Shown here piece after piece: positions 35,073-43,719 of a stretch of 61,905 nt of DNA (position 1 is its first letter; every line of letters begins with the position of its first letter). The notes under the pieces were generated by a model. That model was not told the origin of the DNA, did not search any database, and saw only the letters and a program-made list of their open reading frames with translations. The stretch covers positions 1-61,905 of the forward strand of contig JAJZNW010000126.1 in NCBI GenBank assembly GCA_021811615.1, given 5' to 3'. The position numbers and the translations under genes were made by a program. The DNA comes from Bacteroidota bacterium (lineage in GTDB: Bacteria; Bacteroidota; Ignavibacteria; Kryptoniales; JAKASW01).

Positions 35073-37421
35073 TCACAGATCAACTGTAGTCTCGACAGTC
35101 CAGGCAAACCCTCTGCACAGTCCCGCGACTCCCCATGTGAAATCGGTCCGGATGAATGGGATCACGTTGACGAGTCCGAACCCGACCTCTCCCATTGGCT
35201 GATAGCCGGCGGCCACCGCGCCATGAGCATAGAGCGTCACGTCAAACCATATGTCTTTCACGACAGGAAGGTTCGACCACCTGAAGAGGTTGCTCGGGAA
35301 ATCCTGCTCAATTCCGCCGACGAACGTACGGTCGGAGAGAAGCCGATGAATAGTCAGCGTGGACAACACCTGCTGTTCGGCATATCCTCCATAGGCCGTT
35401 TGTATCTCAAACATTCTCTGAATCGGCAGAATTCCCTGAGAGAAGCCACCGATCAGCCAGACGTCTACGAAGCTTGACGCGAATGTTATCTGGTGTCTCA
35501 TCACGCCGGCATGATAACGCTCAAAGGAAAACGAAGAGCCCAGGTAACGCGGTGAAGACACCTCCAGCGAAGCATTACAGATCCAATAGCTCGATCCTTG
35601 ATTAGACTGCATCGACATGTCCGAGTCAAAACGCTTCCGCGTGTCGAGGCTCAAAGAGAAATCCAGGGTTCGCATCATACCTTCGTCGATCGGCGGATTC
35701 GGCCGATAGCCTTGATTTTCTGATAGGATGCTGTAGTCGGTGTTTGTAGTGACGCTTGATTGTTCCGCATCTTCATAACGCACATTTGCCCCCAGACTGG
35801 AATTGAGTTTCAGCCTGACATCTCCGCTCCAGCCCCTCGACAAATAGTAATCGCGATAATCATCCCGATAGAGGAGCGCGCCGACCGTTACCTCGAAACG
35901 GCTGTAGATATCCTCCTCTTCCCTGTTTGATAACCGACGGAACACGCTTCCACCGACGGTCAATCCATCTGCAAAGGGTAATTCGTAGTTCGCTCCAAAA
36001 TCATATTTCCAAATCCTGTCTGCGAAACCGTAACCCGTTATCGCCTTCAGCCCGGCGGGCCCGAGATATGAACCGCTCGTCAGACCGACACCTAAATAGT
36101 TGCCTTCGACCCTGTTGAAGTGATAGAAATCCGAGAAAGATGTAAACGGGAGCGAGACAGATTGGTCGGGCAGACGGGTAAGGTACAAGAGTGCTTTCCA
36201 AAACAGGGGTAAATTCCGCGTCAGACTATCGAGCCTTTCGTACGCCCGGACTTCTTCCCTGGTAAGCGGGAGGACCTGTCGACTATTCCATGCCGAAGAA
36301 TCTGCGGACACATCCTGCGGATGTTCGGATATAAAATCACGGCTGAAGACTCCTTTTGGCATTGCCTGATTGATCGTGTAATTGTAAAGGACCGACGTGT
36401 TCTGAAAGAAAACCGTCGGAACTGGAGGGAAAACGAATTTAACGCCGAAAGTCGTCTTGATATCGATCGGGAGCCAAAACAAGTTGTCATACTCAGCGAA
36501 CTCCTCGTCGTATATCGGATCTTCTATCGGGTCCAATGCGACAGGATCGGAAAGCGTGAGCCTTGAGCGTAGGAGCGCGTAGCTACTCCCGGATATTTCG
36601 ATGACACCTTTGAAGAGGGGCGAGGGATTATTTTTGGGGGTTACTTCGATTCGAAAGACCCGCTTATCGCCCTCTCGTAACGTATCGACCATAACGAACC
36701 TGTAATGTTTGAACGCCGAAGGCGATGTCGGACCCGGTATGGAATAGCGGTCTATCTTCACAACGTTGTCGTTGAAGTTGAGTACCCTGCCGACGGTGAA
36801 TACATTCTGAGACGAGGTGAAGTTAGCAGTCTGCCTCTTGGCGGTGATCACCTCCCTGTATCGGTCGGGATATTGCCAGTATCCTTTAGTCTGCGTTTCA
36901 AGAATGCCGGCGATCGGCGGTTCGGATCCTTTACTGCCCGTGTCGACTCGAAGTACCGTCTTCGTGTACGCATCGAATTCATACGAATCGAGCTTTTTTG
37001 TCCACGCTTCCTTCGCCGCGATTGCGCGGCGGATAATCTCATCAGCTGGATTAAAGGACTTTGGAAAAACGACGACTTCCGGAAGCGATACCTCGCCTCT
37101 CAGCATGAAGACGTTCAGCGTCGTATCTTTCGATCGGATAGTGAGCGATACGGTATCCGAACCGAATCCGATATAGCTGAACTCAATCCTGTAGTCGCCT
37201 TTCGGCAACAGGAGACGATACTCCCCGTCGGCATTCGTGGCAGTACCAAGCGTCGTCCCCATGACTCGTATGGTAGCACCCGGCAGCGGTTCGAGATCCT
37301 GCACGCCGCGGACCGATCCGGAGAGCTTATACTTGACCGGCGACTGAGCTTCGCTCGCTGCAGGATACGCGAAAATTAGGAGTAACGAGAACGCCCTGAG
37401 AAGTCTCAGACGGTTATTCAA
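35073..37421 (-). CDS. DUF5686 outer-membrane protein with carboxypeptidase-regulatory-like N-domain
   Basis: 782 residues. A signal peptide (to about residue 25) is followed by a CarboxypepD_reg-like domain, YKLSGSVRGVQDLEPLPGATIRV...TNADGEYRLLLPKGDYRIEFSYIGF (residues about 30-105), and then the DUF5686 region with PADEIIRRAIAAKEAW and a C-terminal beta-barrel. This composition is typical of Bacteroidota. The role of DUF5686 proteins is not settled. It lies just upstream of kdpE's end, with only 34 bp between, but transcribed in the same direction as the Kdp genes. Confidence 0.85.
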   Translation of the reverse strand: MNNRLRLLRAFSLLLIFAYPAASEAQSPVKYKLSGSVRGVQDLEPLPGATIRVMGTTLGTATNADGEYRLLLPKGDYRIEFSYIGFGSDTVSLTIRSKDTTLNVFMLRGEVSLPEVVVFPKSFNPADEIIRRAIAAKEAWTKKLDSYEFDAYTKTVLRVDTGSKGSEPPIAGILETQTKGYWQYPDRYREVITAKRQTANFTSSQNVFTVGRVLNFNDNVVKIDRYSIPGPTSPSAFKHYRFVMVDTLREGDKRVFRIEVTPKNNPSPLFKGVIEISGSSYALLRSRLTLSDPVALDPIEDPIYDEEFAEYDNLFWLPIDIKTTFGVKFVFPPVPTVFFQNTSVLYNYTINQAMPKGVFSRDFISEHPQDVSADSSAWNSRQVLPLTREEVRAYERLDSLTRNLPLFWKALLYLTRLPDQSVSLPFTSFSDFYHFNRVEGNYLGVGLTSGSYLGPAGLKAITGYGFADRIWKYDFGANYELPFADGLTVGGSVFRRLSNREEEDIYSRFEVTVGALLYRDDYRDYYLSRGWSGDVRLKLNSSLGANVRYEDAEQSSVTTNTDYSILSENQGYRPNPPIDEGMMRTLDFSLSLDTRKRFDSDMSMQSNQGSSYWICNASLEVSSPRYLGSSFSFERYHAGVMRHQITFASSFVDVWLIGGFSQGILPIQRMFEIQTAYGGYAEQQVLSTLTIHRLLSDRTFVGGIEQDFPSNLFRWSNLPVVKDIWFDVTLYAHGAVAAGYQPMGEVGFGLVNVIPFIRTDFTWGVAGLCRGFAWTVETTVDL

Positions 37422-37455
37422 AGACAGACCTTCTATTTAATAACAGTCGAAAAAT

Positions 37456-38142
37456 TTACTCAGAACTTAGCCTGTAACCTATACCCGATTCGGTAAGTAT
37501 GATTTTGGGATTTGACGGATCGTCCTCGATCTTCTTCCGCAGCTGTCCGACGTACACCCGCGTGTACTGCGTTTCATCCGAAAACGCCGGTCCCCAAACC
37601 TGTTCCAGGATGAAATTGTGTGTCAGAACCCGCCCGGCATTCCTCACAAAAAGTGCGAGAAGCGCGTACTCAGTAGCAGTAAGTCTTACGATGTCCTTCC
37701 CCTTTTTGACGGTCCTTGCGGTCAGATCGATCTGCAGATCATGGACCGTGAATACCGCGGTATCCTGCTGGGAAGGGCGATGCCTCAGGGCGTTGCGGAC
37801 ACGCGCGAGGAGTTCGCCTGTCCGGAATGGTTTAGTCAAATAGTCGTCCGCACCGGCGTCAAGACATGCTACGATATCGCTTTCCGCGTCGCGGACCGAA
37901 AGGACGAGGACGGGGACCTCTGACCATTCACGGATTTTCCTGAGAACTTCAACGCCGTCGATGTCAGGCAGACCGAGATCGAGGATCACCAGCTCGGGAC
38001 GCTCTGACGCCGCTTTGGCAATTCCCTCTTTGCCGGCTCCGACCAAACGGACCGAATAGCCATCCGACTCGAGAGTGAGCTCCAACAGGCGGCGTATTTG
38101 GACCTCGTCGTCTACTACGAGTATAACCGGTTTCTCGCTCAG
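37456..38142 (-). CDS. kdpE: KdpE response regulator (probable non-ATG start)
   Basis: OmpR-family regulator of the kdp operon. A receiver domain with the acidic pair DD (residues 11-12 from the proposed start), phospho-acceptor Asp55 in VILDLGLPD, and Lys in TKPF; then a winged helix DNA-binding domain ending in KIILTESGIGYRLSSE. The needed N-terminus (SEKPVILVVDDE) lies upstream of the first ATG/GTG/TTG codon, a TTG at 38085 that would delete the DD pair. In that frame, back to an in-frame TGA, there is no standard start; the best is CTG at 38140-38142, overlapping kdpD's stop as CTGA. About 228 residues. Confidence 0.85.
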   Translation of the reverse strand: MSEKPVILVVDDEVQIRRLLELTLESDGYSVRLVGAGKEGIAKAASERPELVILDLGLPDIDGVEVLRKIREWSEVPVLVLSVRDAESDIVACLDAGADDYLTKPFRTGELLARVRNALRHRPSQQDTAVFTVHDLQIDLTARTVKKGKDIVRLTATEYALLALFVRNAGRVLTHNFILEQVWGPAFSDETQYTRVYVGQLRKKIEDDPSNPKIILTESGIGYRLSSE

Positions 38143-40826
38143 ATAGTCTCCTCGCTGCTCTTTTTTACTGTCTCAGTTATCGGGAGCCTGACGACGAACT
38201 CTGCGCCGCCTTCGGTACGATTTCGCGCTGTGATCGTGCCGTGGTGAGCTTCAATGAATCCCTTCGCGATAGTCAGCCCGAGGCCGGTGCCTCCCGATTT
38301 TCCGTTTTGGGCTCTGTAAAATTTTTCGAACACTTTGTTGATGTCCTCACGAGAAAGTCCGGGTCCATCGTCGGCTACTGATATCACACATGTTTCTCCC
38401 TCTTCAAGATACGACCTTATCATGATGTCCGCACCGGAAGGCGTGTGAAGTGCCGCGTTGTGTACGAGATTTGTCAGCGCCTGCTCGACAAGCCCGAAGT
38501 CGAGTTTCATGAGCGGGACGTCATCCGAGACATCCACCGACACATTGTGCCCTTCAAGCTCCCTTTCCAAATTTTTCAAAGCATGATTGAGCACATCCCG
38601 AAGATCGCACCAGTCGAGCTTCGGCTGGATCATTCCGGATTCCAGTCTTGTCATGTCGAGCAGGTTCGCTACGAGCCTGTTGAGCCTCTCGGCGGCGACA
38701 TGTATCTCCTTCACGCTCTGTTCCCTCAGGTCTGTCCGCTTTTCGGATTCGCGGCCGAGGAGATTCTCCGAGACGCCCAGGATTGTCGCGATGGGCGTTC
38801 GAAACTCATGGGAGATAGAGTCGAAGAGGGTCTTGTAGAGCCGCTCCGATTCGGCTACGACAATGGACTTCCTGTTGACATCGTTTAAGATCTCCCGTTC
38901 GATGGCGGAGGTAATCTGGGATATGAAATTCTCGAGCAGGGATTCATGGTCGTTCGAGAGCTCCGCGTCATCGAGAAAGTTTACGCCGACGACACCGAGT
39001 GGATAGCGAGGGCCTGACATCGGGAAATAGGTCGCCTGAGCAGAAGGTAACGTATCCGTATTCTTTCCCGCTTTCTTCTCGTTCCAGTAGACCCAGGCGG
39101 CTACGCTCGACTCTTTGATGTCGGGCTTGAAGGAGCTGGCGGGGTGAGGAGTGCTGGCCATTTCCCCCTCTGCGTCTCCAATAAAGAAAGCTACATCAGC
39201 ATTGAAATATTTTCTGATATTCGACACGGCGGTTGTAATAACCTCGTCCTGTGAGTGAGCCGACGAGAGGTCCTTCGTCAGGCCGAAGAGTGCCGACGTC
39301 CTTGCCTCACGCTGGCGAATGATCCTCTCTCTCTTCCTTACCTGAGCGGAAAGGACGCCCGTCACAGTTGCCACCACGAAGAACATGGCGGCAAGAAGTG
39401 TATCTTCAAGGTTACCTATTGAGAACGTAAAGCGCGGCGGAATGAAAAGGAAGTCCCACGATAGGGCGCCCACTGCAGCAGCCAAAGCGGTAGGCCCCGG
39501 CCCGACTTTCAAAGGGAGAAGCGACACGACAAGAAGGAGGATGAACGAGACAGTCCTGTAACCGATATACCCCTGGAAAGGGAAACTGACGATTGCCGCA
39601 AGAACGACAAGGAGAACAGCGGTGAGATACTGAACCGGTCTCGACTGCGGCCTCGGGATAACAGATTGGATTTTCCTCTTCGAGCGGCTCCCTTCCTGAC
39701 CGACTATGTATATGTCGAGATCGGTGCTTCGCTGCATCAAGTCGTCGATTAGCCTGGCCGCCCTCGAAAAGATATATCGGTCGGGCTTACCTACGAGAAT
39801 CTGGCTGGCGTTCTCCTCGCGCGCGACACGAATGAGCGCGTTCGCGATATCGACACCGGATGTCGTCACTACCTCGGCGCCAAGCTCCTTCGCCAGCTTT
39901 ATGTTCTTCGCGAGCTGATCCCGCTGTTCCTCCGTAAGCTTGTCCGACCTGTCGACGTAAACAACAACCCAGGACGCGTCCATCGTGTGAGAGACTCGCC
40001 TCGCCCACCTGATAACGGAAACCGAGTGCGGGCTCGGGCTTATGGCCGCGATCAGTCTCTGGCCGGATTTCCACGGACTGGATATGTTCTGTCCACGCCT
40101 GTATTCGCGGATCTGTCTGTCCACGCGTTCTGCCGTCACCCTCAAAGACATTTCGCGCAAGGCCGAAAGATTCCCCTCTTTGAAGAAGTTATCGACGGCC
40201 TGCCTGGATCGCTCGGCAGTGTAGACTTTTCCTTCCTTCAGCCGCTTGAGCAGCTCGTCCGGCGATATGTCGATCACCTTGATCTCATCGGCGGCATCGA
40301 AGATTGAATCGGGCACCGTTTCCCTGACAATACTGCCCGAAATTTGAGCGACCGTATCGGCTCTGCTTTCGAGATGCTGAACGTTAAGCGTCGTGTAAAC
40401 ATCGATGCCGTTGGAAAGTATTTCCTGCACATCCTGGTAACGGCGGGCATGACGGCTCCCCGGTGCATTCGTGTGCGCCAGTTCGTCGACCAGTACGACC
40501 TTCGGCTTCCGGGCGAGGATGGCATCGATGTCCATCTCATCGAGCTCGGCACCGCGATAATTGATTTTCTTTCGAGGGACGACCTCCAGGCCGAGTACCA
40601 GCTCTGCTGTCTCCATCCGCTTGTGAGTCTCTATGTAACCCACCACAACATCGACGCCTCTTGCTACCGCGTCCCTCGCTTCGCTCAGCATGGCATAAGT
40701 CTTACCGACTCCCGCGCACATCCCAAAGAATATTTTGAGTTTACCCCTCCCGCTCTTCTCCTCATCCTTCTTCAAGGCTTTCAGGAGTTCGTCGGGATTC
40801 GGCCTGCTATCTTCAAACTCTGACAT
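38139..40826 (-). CDS. kdpD: KdpD sensor histidine kinase
   Basis: 895 residues, full-length. Order: N-terminal KdpD domain with Walker A GMCAGVGKT (35-43) and VLVDELAHTNAPGSRH; a USP-like domain (about 255-375); four membrane helices (about 398-495); a GAF domain (about 510-645); HisKA with His673 in SISHEFRTP; and HATPase with N-, G1- and G2-boxes (VHNAALHT, DDGPGLS, GGTGLGLTI). It senses low K+ and phosphorylates KdpE, which here overlaps its 3' end. GAGGTG precedes the ATG. Confidence 0.96.
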   Translation of the reverse strand: MSEFEDSRPNPDELLKALKKDEEKSGRGKLKIFFGMCAGVGKTYAMLSEARDAVARGVDVVVGYIETHKRMETAELVLGLEVVPRKKINYRGAELDEMDIDAILARKPKVVLVDELAHTNAPGSRHARRYQDVQEILSNGIDVYTTLNVQHLESRADTVAQISGSIVRETVPDSIFDAADEIKVIDISPDELLKRLKEGKVYTAERSRQAVDNFFKEGNLSALREMSLRVTAERVDRQIREYRRGQNISSPWKSGQRLIAAISPSPHSVSVIRWARRVSHTMDASWVVVYVDRSDKLTEEQRDQLAKNIKLAKELGAEVVTTSGVDIANALIRVAREENASQILVGKPDRYIFSRAARLIDDLMQRSTDLDIYIVGQEGSRSKRKIQSVIPRPQSRPVQYLTAVLLVVLAAIVSFPFQGYIGYRTVSFILLLVVSLLPLKVGPGPTALAAAVGALSWDFLFIPPRFTFSIGNLEDTLLAAMFFVVATVTGVLSAQVRKRERIIRQREARTSALFGLTKDLSSAHSQDEVITTAVSNIRKYFNADVAFFIGDAEGEMASTPHPASSFKPDIKESSVAAWVYWNEKKAGKNTDTLPSAQATYFPMSGPRYPLGVVGVNFLDDAELSNDHESLLENFISQITSAIEREILNDVNRKSIVVAESERLYKTLFDSISHEFRTPIATILGVSENLLGRESEKRTDLREQSVKEIHVAAERLNRLVANLLDMTRLESGMIQPKLDWCDLRDVLNHALKNLERELEGHNVSVDVSDDVPLMKLDFGLVEQALTNLVHNAALHTPSGADIMIRSYLEEGETCVISVADDGPGLSREDINKVFEKFYRAQNGKSGGTGLGLTIAKGFIEAHHGTITARNRTEGGAEFVVRLPITETVKKSSEETI

Positions 40827-40832
40827 GACACC

Positions 40833-40961
40833 TCAATATAGATTGTTTGCGATATAATCACACGTCCGGATCGTTGCTTGTGCCACTACGTCTCCGACAT
40901 GGGATCTGGGATTGTCTGGTGAGGATTCAACGATAACAATCTTCACCGTTTTCTTCCTCAT
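40833..40961 (-). CDS. Possible 42-residue small protein before kdpD
   Basis: Reading from the ATG at 40961 (CAGGAT upstream) the product is MRKKTVKIVIVESSPDNPRS..., with no membrane helix. It begins 17 nt after the stop of the SMR-like gene and ends 6 nt before the kdpD ATG, its stop overlapping the kdpD ribosome binding site. Tight spacing on both sides supports a real gene, but the short length and lack of homology keep this uncertain. Confidence 0.4.
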   Translation of the reverse strand: MRKKTVKIVIVESSPDNPRSHVGDVVAQATIRTCDYIANNLY

Positions 40962-40978
40962 GAAACATCCTGATTCAA

Positions 40979-41302
40979 TCATTTTCCCCAGAACTGGATG
41001 ACTAACCCGCCACAGACGATCATTACAATCCCGACCCACCTTACATTCGGTATGCTCTCATGAAATACGTATCGACCGAACAAGGTACTTACGACTGCAA
41101 AAACCGCTATGTAAACCCCCAGTAGTTTTGAGAAATCCCACCTTACCGAGTTTACAACAATCCCGTAGGAACCGAGTGCCAGGAACCCTGCAATTATGAA
41201 GCCTGCTCCCGCACTGCGCAATCCTTTCCTGACGAGCGCGTCACCACCTACTTCAAGAAATGCCGAGACTAAAAACACGCACAATGCGGATAGATTTTTC
41301 AT
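40979..41302 (-). CDS. Four-helix SMR/DMT-like membrane protein in the kdp locus
   Basis: 107 residues from the ATG at 41302 (longer frame unsupported). Four predicted membrane helices; the first has an in-membrane Glu in SAFLEVGGDALVRKGL, the position and context of the coupling Glu14 of small multidrug resistance (SMR) proteins (AEVIGTTLMK). The last helix starts at NVRWVGIVMIVCGGL as in EamA/SMR half-proteins. It would act as a dimer. It sits between the degenerate KdpB and kdpD, an unusual place, so a link to K+ stress is possible but unproven. Confidence 0.72.
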   Translation of the reverse strand: MKNLSALCVFLVSAFLEVGGDALVRKGLRSAGAGFIIAGFLALGSYGIVVNSVRWDFSKLLGVYIAVFAVVSTLFGRYVFHESIPNVRWVGIVMIVCGGLVIQFWGK

Positions 41303-41414
41303 TTGACAGGACTTTCTATTTTTTGAGATAACATTGACCTGAATAAGACCTGGAATTTGTCGATGGTGACCGGCAGCCGGTACACTCACGATCACGCCGG
41401 TAATTCCACCAGCT

Positions 41415-43166
41415 CTATACAAATCTGAGGGCGACCAGGATCGCGTCTATCAACTTCATCATCACTAATGGCACGACGATTCCGAGAATGAACAGCGAGC
41501 CTGAGCTGACTTTTGCAAAACGTCCCGTCCTAATTCCGGGAGCGTTCATTGACCTTGCGATGAATGCAGAGATCGATGGGAACGCAATCACGGTGAATAT
41601 CGACATATCCATCACAGTGGAGTGCGACGACGTGAGCCCGAGGAAATTTACACGAGGCATCGTCTCGACTACTTCCCTTGCACCAAACAGAGTCGCCAGA
41701 AGTGGAAAAAGGGCAAGAAGGGTCATTGATATTGTCACTCCTACCGCGAAGTATGTGAGCCGTTTCTCGGCCAGGCTGAGCAACCTGCCGGTTTCAATCG
41801 CGTTTATCAGCCTGCTCGGCCTCCCGTTCAGCCCGATTGCATTCGGACCTCCCTCCGGCATGTCTGCGCCGCCGTCGACCATGAAACAAAGGTTTGCGTC
41901 CCTTGCGACCGGAGCAACTTCCTCGCTATTTCCGACAACGGCCACGACCCTTCCTGACGATTGTTCACTTTGGATCCTTGTCAGCATGCCATTCGGCCCA
42001 CAGCCGGAAAAGCAACTTACAGCTCCGATCCTTTCGGATAACTCGGAGGCCCGGTGGGAATCGGCCGACAATATTGTCCTCAAACCAAGGTCGTGCATTT
42101 TCCCAGAAGGAAAAGAGGATGCAGCGCCCTGATCGCCATTTTCGAAACAATCATCATCTGGTGCCGTCTCACCGGTCAGCACACTCCCCTTCGCCGTTTG
42201 CCTGTTGAAGGCGACTGCTTCCTTCTCATCGAGCATCAGAACATCCACCAGCGCAGCAGTCTCCACGGCATTTATGCTTGAGGGGATTATCTTACCCGAT
42301 ACTAGACGACACACTGCGCTGACTGCAGCCGTATTGAGAAGCTCTGAAGATGTCAACGGAAGCGTACATGCAAATACCGAGATGAAGGCCGGTATTTTAA
42401 TGAGACCGTTTATCATATCGCCAGCCGGTATTACCCTGTTGCCGGCGAGAAACGGGATCGCCAGGTACGCGACAGCGAAACCACCAACCAGGAGCCAGAT
42501 GGGAATGGCCATTCGCCTTTCGTCCGAACTCATCCGGTAGTCTATTCGCTCGACAACCGAGGCTGCTTTGTCTAAGACGACCCTTCCTTTTTTTGCGGTC
42601 ACGCGAACAACTATTCGGCCCCCGAGGACTGTCGTCTTGCCGGCCACCTCACTCCCTTCTTCCCCGCTTTCACGCAAAACCGGCGGGGACTCGCCGGTGA
42701 TCGCCGATTCATCAACAATGGCTGTTCCCTGGACGACCACACCGTCAGCAGGGATCATTTCATTGCTCTCACACAGCACCAGATCGCCGTTTCGGAGGGA
42801 AGTAACCGGTACTGGATATTCAACTCCATTGACCAGCTTCCTTGCCAACGGCGACCCGGCTTCACGGGTTATTACATCTGTAGATACACCTGAATGAATT
42901 CTTAACAGGGCGTGCGAAACAACCGTCTCGAATAAAATAAGCCAGATCAGAACGGTCAAGGCGACATTGAATCCGGTTAAGTGCTTTGAAGCCAAGATAA
43001 GGGAGACCGTAGATGCCACCGCGCATAATAGAAGAGCGAGTCGAACAGGGTTGGATACTACTTTCCCGGGACTCAGTGCAGACAGGCACTCAGCGGCGAT
43101 TCGTCTCGTCTTCCCAGCGAGATTTTCAGCGAAGCGAGTCCAGAGCGATGTTAAGTTCGAGTACAT
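41415..43166 (-). CDS. Degenerate KdpB-like P-type ATPase (pseudoenzyme)
   Basis: 583 residues, paralogue of kdpB (43712-45814). The actuator domain is strongly conserved ([10 protein letters not shown] at 151-160, as in KdpB), as are membrane helices and the C-terminus KLIDAILVALRFV. But the phosphorylation motif DKTGT at 313-317 is [13 protein letters not shown] is GNSEEVAP (412-419); TGDN is SADS; and about 117 residues, the nucleotide-binding domain, are missing and replaced by an Asp/Gly/Ser-rich linker (about 325-355). The TM5 Asp/Lys pair of KdpB is Thr478/Met481. It cannot be a normal pump. The frame is intact and its ATG lies inside kdpC (41-bp overlap), so it is expressed with KdpFABC. 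A regulatory or structural role is inferred. Confidence 0.9.
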   Translation of the reverse strand: MYSNLTSLWTRFAENLAGKTRRIAAECLSALSPGKVVSNPVRLALLLCAVASTVSLILASKHLTGFNVALTVLIWLILFETVVSHALLRIHSGVSTDVITREAGSPLARKLVNGVEYPVPVTSLRNGDLVLCESNEMIPADGVVVQGTAIVDESAITGESPPVLRESGEEGSEVAGKTTVLGGRIVVRVTAKKGRVVLDKAASVVERIDYRMSSDERRMAIPIWLLVGGFAVAYLAIPFLAGNRVIPAGDMINGLIKIPAFISVFACTLPLTSSELLNTAAVSAVCRLVSGKIIPSSINAVETAALVDVLMLDEKEAVAFNRQTAKGSVLTGETAPDDDCFENGDQGAASSFPSGKMHDLGLRTILSADSHRASELSERIGAVSCFSGCGPNGMLTRIQSEQSSGRVVAVVGNSEEVAPVARDANLCFMVDGGADMPEGGPNAIGLNGRPSRLINAIETGRLLSLAEKRLTYFAVGVTISMTLLALFPLLATLFGAREVVETMPRVNFLGLTSSHSTVMDMSIFTVIAFPSISAFIARSMNAPGIRTGRFAKVSSGSLFILGIVVPLVMMKLIDAILVALRFV

Positions 43167-43719
43167 TGACTACAGGATCTCCAAGGAAACCGAGCTGAGG
43201 CTTTTCTGTATAAGACTTCACAAGTTTACTCAATGCGGCAGTCTGCAGGCTATCAAAACCTCTCGCGCGGGCGACGCGATCGATCTGGAGTTCTGCCGAC
43301 TCGGGGCTGATATCCGGATCGAGACCGCTCCCCGACGCGTAGAGCATGTCGGGCGGTACCTTAGCATTTGGCGAGAGGCCGTTCGATCGGATGAATTCAC
43401 TCCTTCTCATTTCAACCAGTTCCTTTAACGTGTCGCTCGTCGGTCCGTAATTACTTCCGCCGGATGGCAGCGGATTGTAACCGATCGCCGAAGGACGCGG
43501 CCAGAAATATTTGTCGCTTGTAAAATTCTGTCCGATAAGCTTCGAGCCCACGAGTTTGCCGTTTATCCTGATCATGCTCCCGTTCGCCTGTTCAGGAAAA
43601 ACGATTTGACCTAAGGCCGTCATGACAAGCGGGTATATGAGTCCCGTGAAGACAGTCATCACGAGAAGCATTTTGAATGAATTCCAAAGATGCGTTTTCA
43701 TTTTATCACCGTCAAACAA
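43126..43719 (-). CDS. kdpC: Potassium-transporting ATPase subunit C
   Basis: 197 residues with one N-terminal helix ([24 protein letters not shown]) and the KdpC periplasmic domain: [48 protein letters not shown] and the C-terminal [16 protein letters not shown]. KdpC stabilises the complex and helps ATP binding in KdpB. Its start overlaps the kdpB stop by 8 bp; its 3' end overlaps the KdpB-like gene. Confidence 0.96.
   Translation of the reverse strand: MFDGDKMKTHLWNSFKMLLVMTVFTGLIYPLVMTALGQIVFPEQANGSMIRINGKLVGSKLIGQNFTSDKYFWPRPSAIGYNPLPSGGSNYGPTSDTLKELVEMRRSEFIRSNGLSPNAKVPPDMLYASGSGLDPDISPESAELQIDRVARARGFDSLQTAALSKLVKSYTEKPQLGFLGDPVVNVLELNIALDSLR

Noticed and set aside
41415..43166. Treating the second KdpB as a dead pseudogene
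   Set aside because: Open for 583 codons, coupled to kdpC, with a strongly conserved actuator domain; substitutions are focused on catalysis rather than random.
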